Origin: Urechis unicinctus
Lineage: Eukaryota; Annelida; Polychaeta; Xenopneusta; Urechidae
Direction of reading: 5' to 3'
NCBI GenBank assembly: GCA_034190875.2
Contig: CM067354.1
Coordinates: 39,356,525-39,420,524 of the forward strand
DNA length: 64,000 nucleotides
The notes beneath the pieces were generated by a model, which saw only the letters and a program-made list of their open reading frames with translations, did not search any database and was not told where the DNA came from. Shown one piece after another: positions 43,168 to 61,529 of the stretch (its first letter is position 1; the number at the start of each line of letters is the position of its first letter). Position numbers and translations under genes: made by a program.

Positions 43168-44134
43168 TTCATGCCATGAATTCTCTGATTAAATGTAACG
43201 TTTCTGTGAAGAGTTTTTCCTCGACATATACGAAGCGCTTTCTGAGAACACTGGGTGTCATGATAGCTTGAAAAAAGAACGCGTATTTAAGGCAAATCAG
43301 TCATGCAAACAACGAGCAAGTCATGCGATAAAGCTTGAACAGGGTGACCAAGTGTAGAAATGTGAGTGTCTTTTTTTACTTGGGAAAAACTGCTTCGAAA
43401 TATGATTCCAGGTCAGATATCATAAATGAATTGTAATCCAGGATGCATTCAAGGCTTATCAAGTACAGCAAAGTTTTACAAGCTTCGGACATCGAGACAA
43501 TATGACCCTACAATGAATACCCAGAAGAAGGAGGGGTTGCGGTGATTGGTACGCTGGAACGTCGGCGTCGTCCTCATTGCTTCTAGAAATATTACATAAC
43601 TATCATCAACACCACAAAGCCGATTCTGTCCATCTGCTAAGTGTAATTATAACAAATAAAACAAGAAACTATTTCTCATCACAGTAAGAGAAAAATGGTG
43701 GGTCAAACCCCCGAATTGTGCTTATTTGCCTATCTTACCAAGATTACGGTCAATGGGTATTAGTTTTGGCTTCAACGCTCCACAAAGCGACAGCAGCCAA
43801 TGGACAACGGGCAGTTTATCCGCGGTAATCAACTATAATGGTAGCTCGATCGCTTTATTGTGTCCAACATGCTTTTAAGTTTTCATGGTATTCTACAATG
43901 ATGCCCAAAACAATAAGGTTGAATTTCGATGAGACCACTACCACCAGCACAACTGTTTGAATTTTATTTCTCAAATCAGCTTCAACCACTCAATAACTGG
44001 AACTATGATTGTACTCAACATCAATAACAATAATATGCGCTCCCTAATGCTTAATGTGCTGAAGTGCGGAAGTTGCTCTGCGATATTAGCCGGATGTCAT
44101 TGCTACTTATTCTTGTCATGCATTGTGATAACAC

Positions 44135-44680
44135 ATGACTCGTTCATATATTCATATCATCAGTGGACCTACTCATCACTCACGGTAGCTTCGAATAATC
44201 CTCAGAGGCATACTCTCTAGTGAGTTTACGGGGGGATAATGTATGACCTCGACATAATCAATCCGTAATATCAACTAGCGGGGATAACTAGCGCTAGCTG
44301 CTATGCTTGCCTCGCAGATTACTTCTTCCTAACCTGGCCCAGCTGCAACCGCGAACTGCGCCATTAAACCAGCACCAGCTGCAGGCCGTCGTTAATCGCA
44401 ACAAATATCGACTCTACTCAAGACGAATCGTCCTATTGCGGTACTCTAGGTTATCAATATCGTCCCATGAATTCATCGCGGAAATGACAACGGCTGGCCG
44501 GACTTACACTTGGTAGCAAAAGCATTCTCAGAAAAAGTACACAATGTCATGATATTTGTAAACGTAACGCCCCTCGAGAAAAAAATCCAACTAAGTTGCG
44601 CCATAACAACATCACAAGAAGACACTCTCAAACCGGCGACCAACTTTACAAGATCATCGTTCGGCACGTGACTTCTGCTA
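44135..44680. other. Unique sequence right of the duplication; no recognised feature
   Basis: Shortly after the unit end the sequence acatgactcgttc resembles acgtgactcgttc of the unit start (20,930). This could be a trace of a deleted third unit start, or chance. Local base composition is less AT-rich around 44,300-44,460. Confidence 0.35.
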
Positions 44681-45026
44681 AGGAAACACCCAGACGACTG
44701 TTATCATATCTGGCCTGCTGATTCGGCGTAATACATTAAAACCGAATTACTGGGGCGACTGTTATCATATCTGGCCTGCTGATTCGGCGTAATACATTCA
44801 AACAGGAACGCTCGTTCGGCTGTTATCGTATCTGGTATGTTGATTCGGCATAATACATTAACACGGAAACACTGGGGCGGTTGTTACCTTATCTAGCATG
44901 TTGATTCGGCGTAATACATTCGAACAGAAACCCCCTGAACGGCTGGTGTCATATATGGCCTGCTAATTTGACGTAATACATCAAACATAAGCACTGGGGC
45001 GGGTGTCATCATGTCTGGCCTGTTAT
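44680..45026 (+). repeat. 61-bp minisatellite, five units plus partials
   Basis: Unit starts (cgactgttatc or cggctgttatc type) lie at 44,695, 44,756, 44,817, 44,878, 44,940 and 45,000, giving spacings of 61, 61, 61, 62 and 60. Each unit carries atctggcctg or a variant, then gattcggcgtaatacatt, then a variable tail often ending actgggg. Divergence increases to the right. No spacers and no inverted structure. Confidence 0.95.
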
Positions 45027-47639
45027 CATCTACATCATCTGGTGGACAACCTTTTGTCATCTATATTGATGCATTACATTGAAATATTGTAATAATGATT
45101 CACTGATTCGTACAAAATCTAACCTTGTAAAACAAATAATTGATTTTCCGAGACTGTTTTAGCTCTGTTGTGCATATCAATATGAGAGAAGCAGTTAACC
45201 GTTGAATATGTATTGCTTTTGTACAAAGTGGATTGCGTTCCTACAATTCTCATGACATGTTTAGAAATATCGGTTCATCTATGGCATGTTGGATACTTTG
45301 TACAGCGAGTACTTTAATACACCGGAGCAGTTCCATAATATAATACACGCGATACTTTGTATGGTTGAATAGAAAAAGAGTAACGGAGTGTTGTGGATAG
45401 GATGCAGACATGTTTTTAGAAAAAAACGTAATCACAGAGCTATTTCGTCGCTTTGCCATGGAATTTGCAATACATTCAGAGAAATATTAGATAATCAGTT
45501 ATAAATTAAAGCTGTGCGCATATAGAGTACTATCACCGATTTGCACACATCGTTTTTTGGGGCACTTTGATCTTGCTACACATTTATTTGCTCTTCATAC
45601 AATCTTAATCTTCTAGGAGTTTGTTAAACATATCTGTGTGATTGCTGTGGGAAAATGGCAATATATGTATCGTGTCTTTGAGCATTTAAATACTAAGTGC
45701 ATATCATGGTTCAATTGTAAAACCATGGACCATCCGATGCCCATCTTCGTAAATAAACAAAAAGTCGTAAAGTGACAATACAGACGTATCGAAAGTGAAG
45801 TAGTGGCGAAAAGATGGTGGACATTTCCTTACTTGATCACGGAATGAAAACGCTTCATTGCAGTTTCATGGCGCTTTATATTAGCATTGTCCATAGTTGA
45901 TTGTGGTCAAGTGTAATGGACGCTGCCGTGAACGACAACACTCCGAACATTCCAAGCCTTCTCACACACAATTCATCTATGATTATGGAATGCTATTTGT
46001 GAGAAATTGTTTTGGCAATATTCATTTAACCATTTGCGCCTCAATGAGTATGCGGCCGTGCTAACGTGTGTACCACCTTTGATACACGCCCTACATTCGT
46101 TGGTATTCATCAGTATCTGGAGTAGCGCATTATCAGGAGGTCAGCGGGACGAACGTTGTCCGGTACCATGGTGATAACATAGATGTTCTGTATGTCCGTG
46201 TAACCTGAATGTAACAAATGCATTGTTTATCACAGTCTATACATGCCGATTCGCATAATAAGGTAATGTGGCCATCACAATTAATTTCCCCACTGATACA
46301 ACTTTTTGTGACGGCAATAGATACTTAGATTCCCTAACGACCGAGGTATTGTATGCCTAGATTTTGTATGCAGCGATGATAAACAGGTCGTGCCAATCTT
46401 TACCAAAGGATAAACATTTCTCCTGTGTAAGGGATCAATGCTGTATTCATATTTGTGTTACAATTTGTTGCTAAATTGGTATGAAAGATCACATGTATGA
46501 TGCCCCTTGAGAGAAATTATCTCCCTTACATAGAGCCACGTTATACGAACTGGTGAATGAGGGCCAGACCAGACTATGCCCATTAATCATAGTTATACTT
46601 TCGTGTTGAGCAGTGCAACCATGAGAGGTTAAGTATATCGCAATGGTAATGCGCATCTAGGTAAATGACAAATAACTGTTATTGCTGAAATCATTGTCTC
46701 TAAATGACGTTTAAATCCTTATAACGCATTTTGATGCATGTTACCGACTCAGAACTCATATTCAAAAACTTTTATGTTGTAAAATCAACAAATGAGAAAA
46801 ATCGCGGTGCCTCAAGTGCATTAAGTTCCCAAATCTTTGTCGTAAGTTGCCTTTCTTGTGTTTACCATACCAAACGTTTATAACTAATAACGAAATGCGA
46901 ATTTAATGTTCAGACGATTACTTTCACGAGATTGAAAAACTTAATAAGGCGCTTCCAAGCTCATTTTATAGCATAATTACCTGCAATGTTAAATAATAGC
47001 GCGCTATAAAGAGTGATCGGTCGTATACATTTGTGCAGGAAACGTATCACGAATGACTATAGGGTGTGTGAGAGAAAAATTGAACGCAACATTAAGACAC
47101 AGGGCCGTTGCATCCCTGCAGTTGTGATTGCCGAATTACGTAAGCTTTATAGGATCTGTAATGCATATGATCTCTTCTTCACTTTCACGCTATTCCACCT
47201 AATGGTAGAGAACGTTTTCTGACCGTTGGTTTTCCGATGATTGTTCAGAAAATTGTGTCTCAACAACTGACTAAATCAAGAAATATTTCAAGATGCACTG
47301 AATGCGTTTCTCTACCGCAATACATCGTCCACAGCGTGCCCGTTAATGTATCGTTGAAATGCAGTCCTATGAAATATCTCCGCCACATATACCTCGACTG
47401 AGAATACGTATATTGGTCAACCATCAAAATGAATACAGAAAGATATTACTTGCCTAATACTTGCTGTAAATATAGCGTAAGCATATTGAGGCCGCATCAA
47501 AAGCCACCGCTGTCGCATTATAACTGAATGGCTTTGGTATAACCTTCATTCAGGTTGCAATGAGTCCCATCGAACATAATATTTCGGCCTCAAACCTGTG
47601 TTAAATTTTAAATATTTGCCGTTGGTATGAGACGCGATC

Positions 47640-47640
<1 letters not shown>
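45027..47640. other. No gene recognised; contains one copy of a diffuse motif
   Basis: About 45,840-45,885 (ggaatgaaaacgcttcattg, then a cagtttcatggcgctttat type segment) resembles 49,893-49,932 and 52,199-52,238. The rest is unremarkable AT-rich sequence. Confidence 0.4.

Positions 47641-47688
<48 letters not shown>
47641..47688. repeat. (ATA)n microsatellite, about 16 units
   Basis: Uninterrupted ata trinucleotide repeat. Confidence 0.95.
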
Positions 47689-47735
47689 TATAGCAATATT
47701 TTTGCAAGACACAAAGCCGATTTGTTACCTAAAAG

Positions 47736-48030
47736 ATGCGTTTAATTATGCATATATGACACAGGCCTTTACGTGAATGGGATGCGTTAGATTGTTTTTA
47801 GTATTTAGAAGCAATTGCGGCACAATAACTAACACTTACAGTGCCATGACTACTTGCCTTGTCATTGTTGATTTGATTCTACACTAGTATTATATATATT
47901 TTCATGAGACGCAAAGTTGGTTGCCATAGAAAGTCTGAAGTGATAATTGATTTGCCGCTAGCCAGTGTTGGCAAACGTTCAAACCAGTTTCTCGGGTTTT
48001 TAGTCGCCGTTACTATTATAAGAAGAGCAT
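47736..48030 (+). repeat. Diffuse duplicated block (relative of 50,755-51,420)
   Basis: Ordered shared words include gcgtttaattat, gtgaatgggatgcg, tgcca/gcct ctacttg, gttgccatag/gttaccatag, ctgaagtga, gcaaacgttca.accag and gtttttagtc.cc.ttac. The 50.8-kb copy has extra sequence between these words. An open frame at 47,904-48,155 is not preserved there. Confidence 0.6.
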
Positions 48031-50754
48031 CTTATCTTTTGCGTGTTCGATTAATTAATTTAACGTCAGATAGCTCCGATTCGCGTTACGATTGTTGCCA
48101 TTTATATGACACATTTCGGCAACTTTCATGCTCAGTCAATCATGACTATTTATAGAAATTGTTTATGATATTTGAGCAATATCAATTTATTTGAAAACAG
48201 AAGCTTTGGTCAGTCTAGGAACAGAAAGTAAAAATACAGGACATGATTGAAGCATCACTTCATGAAAATGGTAGTAAGGGAAAAAGTGAAAATTTCTTGG
48301 ATATCAGATTTACCAATACAAGGGATATTTTGCATGACATGATCCGTCATGATAATTATTGCTTTATCCCTGAACGTCAACGGAAATTTACTTTAAGATA
48401 ATGTTATTTGTGTTGTATGAGCTGCGCCGAGCACACGATATCCTAAACTGCTGACAAGTTCTGTGAATATCGGCTCAACCCATTGAACCAGTCAACCAGC
48501 ACCTCTCACTACAAAATACTCTTCCGTGGTTGCACCGACAAAGCGGTCATGCAGACTAACCAAATCACATGTGTGTTTGGTGGGAAAGGCGAATGGGCCC
48601 GTTTCAGCTGGATGTTAATCAATCGTCACGCAATGGCCCCGTATCAACAACACCTTATTCTATCATAGTATTTTTGCTCATATTTACCATGAGCAACTGT
48701 CAACTAGGCCAACTAAATGACAGAATAACTCGATGGGAAATGTTCGTCATTGGGCAAGTTGGCTGTCATGTTCATATTTCGGTGGTAAATATTAAGGTAA
48801 AACCGGTATTGATCAGAGAGACTTTTAAAGTTCTCTCATAAAAATGTTATCCACCCATACATTTATAGAAATACTATACGTCTGCATCGAATCTATAGCA
48901 TGCTATAATGGGGTACCTGATTGACATTCTGCACAACTCATAGAGAGTGGACGGCAACATCTCTCCTAACGTGATTATCGCATTAAGGTCCGACCATAGA
49001 TATCCGTGTTGTGCTCATTATTAACATCAGAGAAAAACACAAAATAACCTATATGAGCGTGGACTTAAGATAACGTCGCGGGCGCGAACCTCCATAGATT
49101 GTGCTGGAACAGAGAAAGGCTCTGCTGAACTAGGTAATGATTTGATCTATATCCCAACGACCCTTATTGAAATTACGCGTCGTATAATGGCCACTATTTG
49201 TGAACGCTTTAATCATTGGCTCGCTGGTTGGTGTGTTATCAATAATTAAGTAGCATGATTTAAGGTGAAAGACTGACAGCGCGTTGTAATGGCAGCATGG
49301 TTAAAACCATTAAAACATAAAAAATGTATTTGTTTGATGGTTTCAATTATTCTAACTCCGACGATGAACATTCACTCAGGTGGAAATAATTGTGGCAATC
49401 GTCGTTGGGGTTGTCAGATACACTCGAAGGTTAATAATACTTGACTTCACTCGGCTGAAAATAGCCTGACGTATGCTGCACTAAAATTCGGAAACAAGCC
49501 GTTGTCCATGATATCAATGCTTGATGGTTAACCAGAGAAATGAGACGCTACTGCACTACTGGTTGAGATACGCCAATATATTTCACATTAATGCGGCTGG
49601 TTTTCATGGTTGACGAAATTGTCCATGTATATATGCTATATAATTTATGACAGAATTTATCAAATATCTACTGTATGCTAGAGCGGCTTGAGTTGAAAGA
49701 ATGTCTCGAAAGCTCCTTAAAGCCCAAGATTATCGGAAAGTAGATGTAATATGAGTGCAAAAGTGAAATGAAATAGATTAACTTCGCCATGAATAACGTC
49801 AAACGGGAAAGAGTGAATATCTGGATGGTGATTGGAAAAGCAAAACATGCTGGACAACGGGAAAGCATTTAGCCATATCGCTGCTAGATCGAGGAATGGC
49901 GATGCTTTATTGTAGTTTCTCGATGCTTTATTGATGTGTTGTGCTTGTGCAACAAGACAACACGTCAAAAGAATGGAGTCCAAATGCTTTATTCGTTGAA
50001 TAATATGAAGGTAAGGCAAAAGGTCCCAAAGAATGCCGTTTGGCTTCTAGTAACTGTCATCTGACGAGGAAGCTTCCGCATTCCCAATTGAACTAACCAA
50101 TTATGTTTGCAATATATCGTTTATTGCCCTATTGTAATAGATCTATTTGGCACTCCCTCAGTAAGCGACGATACCAAGTTGGTGCTAGCCCTCGGTTTTG
50201 TCTGCGGCACGTGATGACATGTCAGTTTGTCCTGACAATTACTCTTTTCCGCTCATGATTTTATACTATTTTTTTCCAACAGGTAGATTATATGACGCAT
50301 GACGATTTTAGTTAATTAATTTCATATCGTTAATATTATGCCAGGATAATTCATATACATGTTTAAACGGCAATATCGTTGCCTAAAAAAACTGACACGC
50401 TTTTCCAAACCTGGTACATTATCCAGTAAAACCTATGCTAGTGCAGCTTTCAGTAATGTGGGTGCAACATGGTTTTTCAGAGACCTGCTTCTTGGCATTT
50501 TTCGTCGGATTGCTTTGATCTTAATCCACCAGAAATGTTTCCTTTTATTGCAGTATTCATTTTGAATCATTGAGCATAGTGCCTAAACCTTTTAACCACT
50601 ACCGGCGATGAGAATGTTTCACCTGATATGTCTAACATATGAATATTCAATTGCATTTATTTTAGAATTGAGATCACATCATCATCATAATATTCATTGA
50701 TGCAAACCGTGATAGATGATATTATCGCAAGGGATAGCCAAATGGGCCTCATTA
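48031..50754. other. No gene recognised; contains one copy of a diffuse motif
   Basis: Positions 49,893-49,932 carry the second copy of the motif also found near 45,840 and 52,199. Open frames at 48,483-48,841 and 49,668-50,019 show no known domain. Confidence 0.4.
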
Positions 50755-51460
50755 TGCGTTTAATTATACGGGAAGACGTAGCTCATTAAGTGAATGGGAT
50801 GCGATAGAGACGACTGCGTATTTCGAAGCATTTTCTAGTGCACAGCAAAATCAATCAGGTTACATGTTAGTATTATCAGAGGTATGTCTTGACAGTGCTT
50901 GACATAGTTCTCCATGTGCCATGCCGTAGCTAGAGATTGACGCCACATCCAGAGGCGTACACAACGTCAGGATACAAGCAGTGCTATGCCTACTTGGCAT
51001 GATCTTGTTTATGTGATTTTAATTCAACATACCATAGATACGGTTTACACATAATATGAATACTGTTGATGAATCATTGCGAATGTTATACCAGTGCAGA
51101 CTTAGTTGATGGCGTCATATCCCGAACAATGTCAGCGCGATACGCTTAAAATGAGCATCAACACTTGCAAAGTTTACATAAACAAGCTGTAATCATCTAA
51201 ATACCCTAATCGGCACGAGAGTTGAATACCAGCTCATGCGACGCGTAATGGGTTACCATAGATAACCTGAAGTGACATTTAATTCATTACGAAATTAGAG
51301 TTTAAACTGGGTATTCAGCCTAGAAGTTTGGCTACAATGATCGTGTTGCTAGCCCCGATTATTGCAAACGTTCATACCAGTGTCTGTTGTTTTTAGTCAC
51401 CATTACAATTATCATTTACTCTGATTGTCAATTCATGTGCATGTTTGACTGACAGCGAGC
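50755..51460 (+). repeat. Diffuse duplicated block (relative of 47,736-48,030)
   Basis: See the shared ordered words listed for 47,736-48,030. This copy is longer, with extra sequence at about 50,850-50,975 and 51,040-51,235. Confidence 0.6.
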
Positions 51461-53750
51461 AGAATTAAACGATTAGTGTTGAGAGCTGACAACGCACTCT
51501 AATTAGATACGTTGTGTGGTTGGATATCATGAGCAGTGATGAATGTTCCGTAAGGACCAATATAATACAGACGCATGTGTGATAACACAGAAACTTATCC
51601 TAATCACATCATTCAGCTCATGCCTGGAACACCGAAGTAGTCGGCAGACATCTTATCAGTCACCACCCATTTCTTATATTCAGTACTGAAAATAAGCAGT
51701 CAGGTATTTACGTTGCCAGGGCGTCACAGCTTCTAGAATAAGTCTAAAAGATGAGGTGTTGTCAGGTAAAACGAATGTATGTAACAGATGACAAGACAGC
51801 GTGACATGGCTGTAAAGTGAGAATGGTTCAACCAGGTCACGGTATTGTGTCCTAGGCGAGATGGGTAACAGACCGAAACTAATTGTCAAGCACTGTTGGA
51901 CAGCCAATTATGAGGCAGGTGTACATTTGTGACATTGCTGGGGACTTCGTTGAACACAATGTGTCCTTTATAATACTAATTTTTTTTTAGGCGATGACAT
52001 TGCTCGAGAAGAAAATGCTAAATGATTAATGACAGAGTATATAGAATACTAATATCAAGCTTTATACATGCTAGCGTTGATAGCCTGTCTTTCCGGTGAG
52101 TCTATTATCCTAACATATAAATAAAATAGAGAGAACAAGGGACCAAATAGCAAATAGAGTAGACAAACTCGGATCGTGTTATGTTGATTAAGCAGATGCG
52201 GAATGAAGCCACTTTATTGTAGCTCTCTGGTGCTTTGTATGATGCGACTACAATCTTCTGAAATAATTGTATTTGAAGGCGGTATAATACCATATTTCAC
52301 CGAGCAACCAACCAACCCCCCATGCAGGCTTTAAGTATGCAAGTGAGTATGCATTATTGGTGCTAAGGTGATTGGCTCAATAATAGGATGCGCTTCCCAT
52401 AAAGCAATACATCTATTTACCACATCCTGTAGCAAATGGCGACAACAGATATTTCATCCATTTAATACAAGCTGTCGTAGGAAACGATTGCCCAGAATAT
52501 GACAAACTGCAACATCTAGTTGCCTCTGGCGTCAGTGCTCATGATAGAGATGGGTAAACCTCTGTTACCTCAAATACGCTTGGAATTAACTACACAGTTC
52601 AACTGTATTCACACACAATCGATGTGCACATCCAGGCACTCCCAGACACATGCATACTAGTGCTAATAAAGATCTCCAAATAAAAAGCATAGTTTCTCAA
52701 GAGGCAGTTTTAAGTGGTGCGGTAGTACCATGACTGCAAACTAAAACATTCTTCATTATGGTTCGTAATGAGTTCAACTGCATGTGGTAGTGTAGTCCTA
52801 ATCAACAGGCTAAAAAAGATTGGCAAGGAATTGAGTGTGGATGGCCTCTCAAGACCGTACAATTAATGGTGGCCAGGGTACAAGACCGATGGGTTCATAG
52901 GTGCATTGTCAACGGTTATCAGCATAGTAATGGCGGCTGCACTGTCTTCCTCCAACGCACGCGCTCGAGTAGAGTCGTATTGCATATCCAATATTCGATT
53001 TTCTTATCTTTATGCTCTACTCTTTTCCCAAGTCTTATCGCGTTAAGCAAGATTGACCGTAAGCTTTGAGCGTTGGTTTACCACTCACTCTTTAGAAAAG
53101 CTTGGTGTAATCTGCAAATTGTTTTAGCATTGTGTCATTTGCGTAGAAAAGTGACGGTCAAAGGGCTGACCAGTAGGGGACTTTGCCTTTAATGCTTGTC
53201 CAATATGATTCTTCATTATTATCTTTGCAATTACTGGGCCATTTATTCATCTATGCTTATCATTAACTACAGATACCGTGGGCCACATCTTTGTTAGCTA
53301 TCCGTTCATCGAATGCTGGAAGGCCTAAATAATGTTCAGCCACTACATTATCAGTGTTGATGCAGAAACCGTACTATTAACTCATAAACTGATGCGTGAA
53401 GTTTAACATCCTGTCCCTTGAGTCATGTAGTTAAGAAACTGTAGCGACGACAGCTTGCATGTGTAGAATAAAGTGTCATGTTTGAACATGGCCTCATACT
53501 GAAAAAAATTATCGATGATCAATGCAGTTCGCAAAGGTGTTTTGATAGTAGATATTGAACGCACAAGAGCCAGTCCAATTACCCTGTTAAAGATCACAAG
53601 AGTATTCTGTATCAGCTGGCCGTTTGGCTGCAGGCCGTTTGCAACTGTAATTCCAGTTTATCTGAGCTAACGTTATTATGATTAACATCCCACATTGTCT
53701 GTGTAATTGCCGCTTAACTGCGTACATGGCGTCATGCTGTTTATTGCACG
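51461..53750. other. No gene recognised; contains one copy of a diffuse motif
   Basis: Positions 52,199-52,238 (ggaatgaagccactttattg and onwards) are the third copy of the motif at 45,840 and 49,893. Open frames at 52,866-53,069 and 53,403-53,597 have no recognisable domain. Confidence 0.4.
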
Positions 53751-53819
53751 TATTATTCTCTAATAACGCTGGCCATTGATTTTAATCGACTTATTATATT
53801 CTTTACATCACAGGTATTA

Positions 53820-54007
53820 TCAACACGCCCACCTGTACTACCTTGTGGATGCGATCGCTTTTGAGATGCATTCGTTGACCGGAGGTGCTTGCGGTGTGTC
53901 TGATTTACAATGACTTGATATTGTGTTATTGTCTGTCTGTCTGCTAAATATGAGCGGAAAACACGTGCACCATAAAGATGACATTTGCGCCGACAAATTA
54001 AAATCAA
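53820..54007 (-). mobile_element. Non-LTR (LINE-type) reverse transcriptase fragment
   Basis: Read on the minus strand, one open stretch contains FRSYLADRQ (53,933-53,959) and, about 28 residues on, PQGS (53,837-53,848) followed by Gly-Gly. This is the spacing and order of the conserved W-F-x-S-Y-L ... G-V-P-Q-G-S-x-x-G-P region of LINE reverse transcriptases. Upstream residues fit the usual K-x-x-x-Y-G-x-x segment with a small loss. The catalytic F-A-D-D region is not visible, and the reading frame ends near 53,753. It is a decayed fragment and not a gene. Clade (Jockey, CR1 or RTE-like) cannot be assigned. Confidence 0.75.
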
Positions 54008-54246
54008 CTGGCCTGCTTCATCGGGTTTTTTCAGATGCCTCTATTGTATACGCCGTTCCGCAGCAAATGAAACCGTCCCCTGAGGCATGTATGTAAGCCT
54101 GTATACCAACGCAAACCTCATATGTTATTATCAGTTCTCACCATTAATAATTAAACTCAAGCCCTACAATATCAAGTTGTGTTTAATTTTCCATTCACCA
54201 TCAGCGTCAAAGTTTCTGTGCAATAACTAATTGGTTAGCACACAAT

Positions 54247-54507
54247 GATTCCTTTGAACGCAAAACAAGCAAAGGGACAGGGAAGCACGATAATGAGGCG
54301 CTCCTCGGCTACTGCACTACAACGGGAAAGATGAGATTTGATTGGCACTGAAGGAATGTAAGCTGGTCAATACTTAACATACATAGATACATAGATACAT
54401 GCATAAATAAATACATAGATACATAGACACTAGATAAGATTCCACGCACAACAAGCAAAGGGACATACAAGCACATAATTAGGCGCTCCTCGGCTACTGC
54501 ACTACAA
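54247..54507 (+). repeat. Direct repeat of about 70 bp, offset about 186-191 bp
   Basis: 54,247-54,322 and 54,438-54,507 both run gattcc ... caagcaaagggaca ... aagcac ... ggcgctcctcggctactgca then ctacaa. Between them lies a degenerate cataga/cata stretch (54,379-54,428). The second copy leads directly into the (CATA)n array. Confidence 0.9.
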
Positions 54508-54511
54508 TACA

Positions 54512-54543
<32 letters not shown>

Positions 54544-54645
54544 CATACATACATACATACATGCATACATACATACATACATACATGCATACATACATAC
54601 ATACATACATAGATACATACATACATACATACATACATACATACA

Positions 54646-54677
<32 letters not shown>

Positions 54678-55531
54678 CATACATACATACACATACATAC
54701 ATACATACATACATACATACATACATACATACATACATACATACATACATACATACATACACATACATACATACATACATACATACATACATACATACAT
54801 ACATACATACATACACATACATACATACATACATACATACACGCACACACATACATACATACATACATACATACATACATACATACACATACATACATCA
54901 TACATACATACATACATACATACATACATACATACATACATACATACATACATACATACATACATACATACATACATACATACATACATACATACATACA
55001 TACACATACATACATACATACATACATACATACATACATACATACATAGATACATACATACATACATACATACATACATAGACATACATACATACATACA
55101 TACAGCACATACATACATACAGATACACATACATAGCATACATACATACATACATACATACATACATACATACATACATACATACATACATACACATACA
55201 TACATACATACATACATACATACATACATACATACATACATACATACATACATACATACATACATACATACATACATACATACATACATACATACATACA
55301 TACATACATACATACATACATACATACATACATACATACATACATACATACATACATACATACATACATACATACATACATACATACATACATACATACA
55401 TACATACATACATACATACATACATACATACATACATACATACATACATACATACATACATACATACATACATACATACATACATACATACATACATACA
55501 TACATACATACATACATACATACATACATAG
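54507..55531. repeat. (CATA)n microsatellite, about 1.0 kb
   Basis: About 256 tetranucleotide units. The left 600 bases are interrupted (cacata, gata, gcata, tcata) and the right 340 bases are nearly pure. The very long open frames on both strands (up to 416 codons of Met-Tyr-Val-Cys, and Thr-Tyr-Ile-His) exist only because a 4-bp repeat without stops reads open. They are not genes. Confidence 0.98.
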
Positions 55532-60421
<4,890 letters not shown>

Positions 60422-61529
60422 ATGCCAGGAAGAATATTGATATCAACAATACAACATATGCCATTGAATATGAGTCACTTCATCCCTACTTTTCGTACGT
60501 ACGTGTGATATAATGAAATGCATCGCAGCTGTGCAGTTACGATATAAATATCACGCGTGCACTGGTTTCACAAGTAGATATACGTACCGTCGTATATCTG
60601 AATGTATTAGTAGAAAAGGTAACTAATCTTCGAGTAGTACGCGCAATAAGACACTATTAATATTATGTCAATTTAGCCGAGATTTAGAGAATAATAAACA
60701 TAAGCAGTCAATGATAAGAACACGATACTAAGAGATCTAATATTTAAAATGTGTGGTTAAAAGTGTGAGATGATGTTATAGAATGTCGAACAACGAGCTG
60801 ACATTGAGCGTTCAATGTTCGACATTATGAGGCACATTTTACCGAGGCTATGCATGTTTATGTGCAAGAGGGCATATAATGAACTCATTACTAAAAATAA
60901 TTGTTATTGACTTTTGTCGTGTGCAAGCAATCCGTTCAGGGCACTGTAAGCGGATGTAGTTATTCGAATGTTGTATAAGGTCACAAGGTCCCCCCCCCCC
61001 TCGAGCGAACTAGGTTGCTAGGGAAGTCAATATCATATCACTGCTATAGTCGTAGATTGAGTTTTTCCCTTTGGTACGTGCATCCATTCAAAAATGTTGT
61101 ATACTAGCGTACCTTGTGTTGCATTTAGCTCTCCTTGTTTGTCACGACTGTTGCATCTGCCAGCACATACATTAAACTTGCAACTGCATTTTCTGCGATG
61201 CACAAAATCACATTTGCATATGATGTGCTAGTCGAATTGCGGTATACAGCCGCCGTTGCAAAATAAAGGTTATTGATGAGCAAAGTCTCGAATGTGTTTC
61301 AAAAACAGTGTTTTTATAGTCTGTTTATACTTCTTACTGGTCATTCCACAAGTATGTTGAATATCTATTTAACATTAACGATACCATGGTGCATTATATA
61401 ATCCGAACTCGAATAGCTAATTCGTCTTAACTATTATCTGCGCGACAGCGATAACAGTTCGATAAATGAATCACAGACACATGACAACACAGACGACAAG
61501 TTAAGGACCACTGATGAACATTGGTGTTT
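60422..61529. other. Unannotated sequence with a hairpin and a poly-C tract
   Basis: No gene is seen. It holds an inverted repeat at 60,782-60,826 and an 11-base C run at 60,990-61,000. Gag-like residues on the minus strand may extend in a broken frame below 61,560. Confidence 0.4.
60782..60826. repeat. Perfect 11-bp inverted repeat, 23-base spacer
   Basis: aatgtcgaaca (60,782-60,792) and tgttcgacatt (60,816-60,826) are exact reverse complements. The loop is too long and the stem too short for a confident RNA call. Confidence 0.85.

Noticed and set aside
44135-44150. Third unit start deleted after unit B
   Set aside because: Only a short word (tgactcgttc) matches the unit start region, which is too little to claim a third copy.
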